The notes beneath the pieces were generated by a model that did no database searches, was not told where the DNA came from, and saw only the letters and a list, made by a program, of their open reading frames with translations. 47,036 nucleotides of DNA from Clostridium sp. (GTDB taxonomy: Bacteria; Bacillota; Clostridia; Clostridiales; Clostridiaceae). Of the stretch, positions 45,075 through 47,036 are shown piece after piece; position 1 is the first letter of the stretch, and every line of letters begins with the position of its first letter. Both the position numbers and the translations under genes were made by a program. The DNA is taken from the NCBI GenBank assembly GCA_015058375.1, contig SVCK01000112.1, forward strand, positions 1 through 47,036, read 5' to 3'.

Positions 45075-46616
45075 ATGAATAAAGAGAAAGTTCTAGTTAT
45101 TGACTTTGGTGGTCAATATAATCAGCTGATAGCAAGAAGAGTAAGAGAATGTGGTGTTTATTGTGAAATTCACCCATATACTTTAGGGATTGATAAGATA
45201 AAGGAAATGAATCCTAAGGGAATTATTTTTACAGGAGGTCCTAATAGCGTTTATGCTGCGGACTCTCCATTATGTGATAAAGAAATTTTTGATATAGGAG
45301 TACCTATATTAGGTATTTGCTATGGGTCTCAACTTATGGCACATCTTTTAGGTGGAAAAGTTGCAACAGCTCCTGTTAGTGAATATGGAAAGACAGAAGT
45401 AGAGGTAGATGTTAATTCTAAAATATTTGAAGGTATTTCAGAAAAAACAATTTGCTGGATGAGTCATACTGATTACATAGCAGAAGCACCAGAAAATTTT
45501 AAGATAGTGGCACATACTCCAGTATGTCCAGTTGCAGCAATGGAAAATGCAGAAAAGAATTTATATGCAGTTCAATTCCATCCTGAAGTTATGCATACTG
45601 CACAAGGTAAAGAAATGTTGGCAAACTTTGTATTTAATGTATGTAAGTGTGCTGGAGATTGGAAGATGGATTCTTTTGTTAAGACAACTATTGAAGAATT
45701 ACGTAAGAAGATTGGAAATGGTAAAGTATTATGTGCTTTATCTGGTGGTGTAGATTCTTCAGTTGCAGCTGTACTTCTTTCAAAGGCAGTAGGTAAACAG
45801 TTAACATGTGTCTTCGTTGACCATGGTCTACTTAGAAAAAATGAAGGCGATGAAGTGGAAGCTGTATTTGGACCAAATGGGCCTTATGACTTAAACTTTA
45901 TTCGTGTTAATGCACAAGAAAGATTTTATGAAAAGTTAAAAGGTGTAGAAGAACCTGAAAAGAAGAGAAAAATTATTGGTGAAGAATTCATTAGAGTTTT
46001 TGAAGAAGAAGCTAAGAAAATAGGTGCTGTAGATTATTTAGGACAAGGAACTATTTATCCTGATGTAATTGAAAGTGGTCTTGGTAAATCAGCTGTTATA
46101 AAATCACACCATAATGTAGGAGGACTTCCTGACTATGTTGATTTTAAAGAAATAGTTGAGCCATTAAGACTATTATTTAAGGATGAAGTTAGAAAAGCTG
46201 GTCTTGAACTTGGCATACCTGAAAATTTAGTATTTAGACAACCATTTCCAGGCCCAGGACTTGGTATTAGAATTATTGGTGAAGTAACTGCTGAAAAGGT
46301 AAGAATTGTTCAAGATGCAGATGCAATTTATAGAGAAGAAATTGCAAAGGCTGGAGTAGATAAGAATTTAGGTCAATACTTTGCTGCATTAACTAATATG
46401 AGATCTGTAGGAGTTATGGGTGATGAAAGAACTTATGACTATGCTATAGCATTAAGAGCAGTATTAACTAGCGATTTTATGACAGCAGAATCTGCTGATC
46501 TTCCATGGGATGTGCTTGGAAAGGTAACAACTAGAATAGTAAATGAAGTAAAAGGAGTTAACCGTGTATTATATGATTGCACAGGAAAACCACCTGCTAC
46601 TATAGAATTTGAGTAA
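45075..46616 (+). CDS. guaA: GMP synthase (glutamine-hydrolysing)
   Basis: Aminates XMP to GMP with glutamine and ATP. 513 residues in two parts. The N-terminal class I amidotransferase has the triad C82 ([13 protein letters not shown]) and the H/E of FHPEVMHT. The ATP pyrophosphatase domain has the P-loop [15 protein letters not shown] and the GLRI-type dimer domain [17 protein letters not shown]. It ends in the conserved [11 protein letters not shown] 45075 is preceded by GGAGGAT; a TTG start at 45060 is part of the leader. It is cotranscribed with guaB under the guanine riboswitch. The 3' end is a known integration target for mobile elements in Firmicutes. Confidence 0.98.
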   Translation: MNKEKVLVIDFGGQYNQLIARRVRECGVYCEIHPYTLGIDKIKEMNPKGIIFTGGPNSVYAADSPLCDKEIFDIGVPILGICYGSQLMAHLLGGKVATAPVSEYGKTEVEVDVNSKIFEGISEKTICWMSHTDYIAEAPENFKIVAHTPVCPVAAMENAEKNLYAVQFHPEVMHTAQGKEMLANFVFNVCKCAGDWKMDSFVKTTIEELRKKIGNGKVLCALSGGVDSSVAAVLLSKAVGKQLTCVFVDHGLLRKNEGDEVEAVFGPNGPYDLNFIRVNAQERFYEKLKGVEEPEKKRKIIGEEFIRVFEEEAKKIGAVDYLGQGTIYPDVIESGLGKSAVIKSHHNVGGLPDYVDFKEIVEPLRLLFKDEVRKAGLELGIPENLVFRQPFPGPGLGIRIIGEVTAEKVRIVQDADAIYREEIAKAGVDKNLGQYFAALTNMRSVGVMGDERTYDYAIALRAVLTSDFMTAESADLPWDVLGKVTTRIVNEVKGVNRVLYDCTGKPPATIEFE

Positions 46617-46623
46617 TCCACAG

Positions 46624-46667
46624 AAGCTCAGAATCATTGTAAAATCAATGATTCTGGGCTTTTTTTA
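46624..46667 (+). terminator. Terminator of guaB-guaA
   Basis: AAGCTCAGAATCATTG (46624-46639) pairs with CAATGATTCTGGGCTT (46646-46661) around TAAAAT, then a T run. It begins 8 bases after the guaA stop. Confidence 0.92.
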
Positions 46668-46673
46668 TGTCAA

Positions 46674-46693
46674 TTGATACCTGTTTGATACCT
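46674..46693 (+). repeat. Direct repeat TTGATACCT, two copies 11 bp apart
   Basis: TTGATACCT stands at 46674-46682 and again at 46685-46693, just behind the guaA terminator. The 11-bp step places both copies on the same DNA face, as in arm-type binding sites of tyrosine integrases. Only two copies are seen, so this remains a suggestion. Confidence 0.45.
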
Positions 46694-46856
46694 TTTGACA
46701 ATAAAAAATGTTGTCGGTAATCACTCAAGAATAATTTTCAAATCTGTCTCTATTTTCATTTTCGAAAATTTTTTCCAAAAATTTTTAGTAATCAGCTACG
46801 ACTCGTCCCAAATAGTAGTTGAAGACAAAGGAAACTATTATTTAGGAGGCGATAGG

Positions 46857-46955
46857 ATGAGTACAACAAGCACCTTTATCACAGTTCCGGAGATTCAGGA
46901 AGTGTTGACGCTCTCAGAATCAAATATAAATGCTAACATAATGGTTCTTCCTTAA
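46857..46955 (+). pseudogene. Truncated excisionase-like small ORF
   Basis: 32 codons after a strong GGAGG site (46842-46846). The residues MSTTSTFITVPEIQEVLTLS read like the N-terminal helix-turn-helix of Xis/MerR-like excisionases, which in Tn916-type and phage elements continue for another 35-50 residues. Here the frame leaves the pattern after SES and stops at 46955. The stretch is richer in G and C than its surroundings. No integrase is visible in the window. It may be the remnant of an element that once sat in guaA. A longer frame from 46695 carries no coding character before 46857. Confidence 0.5.
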
Positions 46956-47009
46956 TTATCCGTATATATGATATAATTAATATATCAATATATTTAAGAG
47001 GTATTTATT

Positions 47010-47036
47010 ATGTGTAATTCATCAATAGATTTGCAA
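47010..47036 (+). CDS. First codons of an unknown gene (cut by window end)
   Basis: ATG at 47010 with AAGAGGT 8 bases upstream, and a TATAAT at 46972-46977 as a candidate -10. Only nine codons (MCNSSIDLQ) are visible, so nothing can be said about function. Confidence 0.45.

Noticed and set aside
46695-46856. N-terminal extension of the excisionase-like ORF
   Set aside because: The longer frame has no ribosome site and no coding character, while GGAGG precedes ATG 46857.

Overview
The window reads as a stretch of chromosome from a saccharolytic, butyrate-forming Clostridium (sensu stricto, cluster I). The base composition is very AT-rich, start sites carry strong AGGAGG/AGGTGA ribosome binding sites, and regulation is of Firmicute type (T-box, guanine and manganese riboswitches, CIRCE, Rex). 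The crt-bcd-etfB-etfA-hbd operon sits directly behind rex. The species cannot be fixed from sequence alone. Most genes are core metabolism, so this is not a large genomic island. Both ends are cut: a MATE transporter on the left and the first codons of an unknown gene on the right.

Left part (1-10.7 kb): the MATE C-terminal part; a methionine/one-carbon group (short homoserine dehydrogenase, 5-formyl-THF cyclo-ligase, O-acetylhomoserine sulfhydrylase, GNAT acetyltransferase); thrS on the minus strand behind a threonine T-box leader with a consensus promoter; and the minus-strand galactose operon galK-galT-galR with a LacI-type operator in front of galK.

Middle (10.7-30.3 kb): tRNA-Leu(TAG) and tRNA-Gly(TCC); a small HNH-HTH protein; an unknown 224-residue protein; ispF; a protein joining a SigI-like C-terminal sigma domain to an RsgI-type anti-sigma domain and a membrane anchor; a polysaccharide deacetylase; a 627-bp gap rich in DnaA boxes in front of transketolase; two neighbouring alpha/beta hydrolases; a two-part ThrE-type exporter; a 612-residue DUF1186-like repeat protein; a CBM2-CE6 acetyl esterase; a mannose-1-phosphate guanylyltransferase; a Zn-dependent phospholipase C-like protein; an ArsR regulator plus P-type metal ATPase with a 14-2-14 operator; and mntP behind a yybP-ykoY (Mn2+) riboswitch.

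Right part (30.3-47 kb): rex and the butyryl-CoA operon, followed by nfnAB, which together form the redox module that balances NADH, NADPH and ferredoxin in butyrate fermentation. Then a small unknown protein, an OGG-type glycosylase, a second HNH protein, CIRCE-groES-groEL, an isolated prepilin, and guanine riboswitch-guaB-guaA. The 3' end of guaA is a familiar integration target for mobile elements. Behind it lie short direct repeats and a truncated excisionase-like ORF, probably the scar of a lost element.

The items most worth follow-up are the SigI-C/RsgI-N fusion (13472-14497), the DnaA-box cluster (15515-15858), the excisionase scar behind guaA, and two genes whose only canonical start codon lies inside the Shine-Dalgarno sequence (18263 and 42800).
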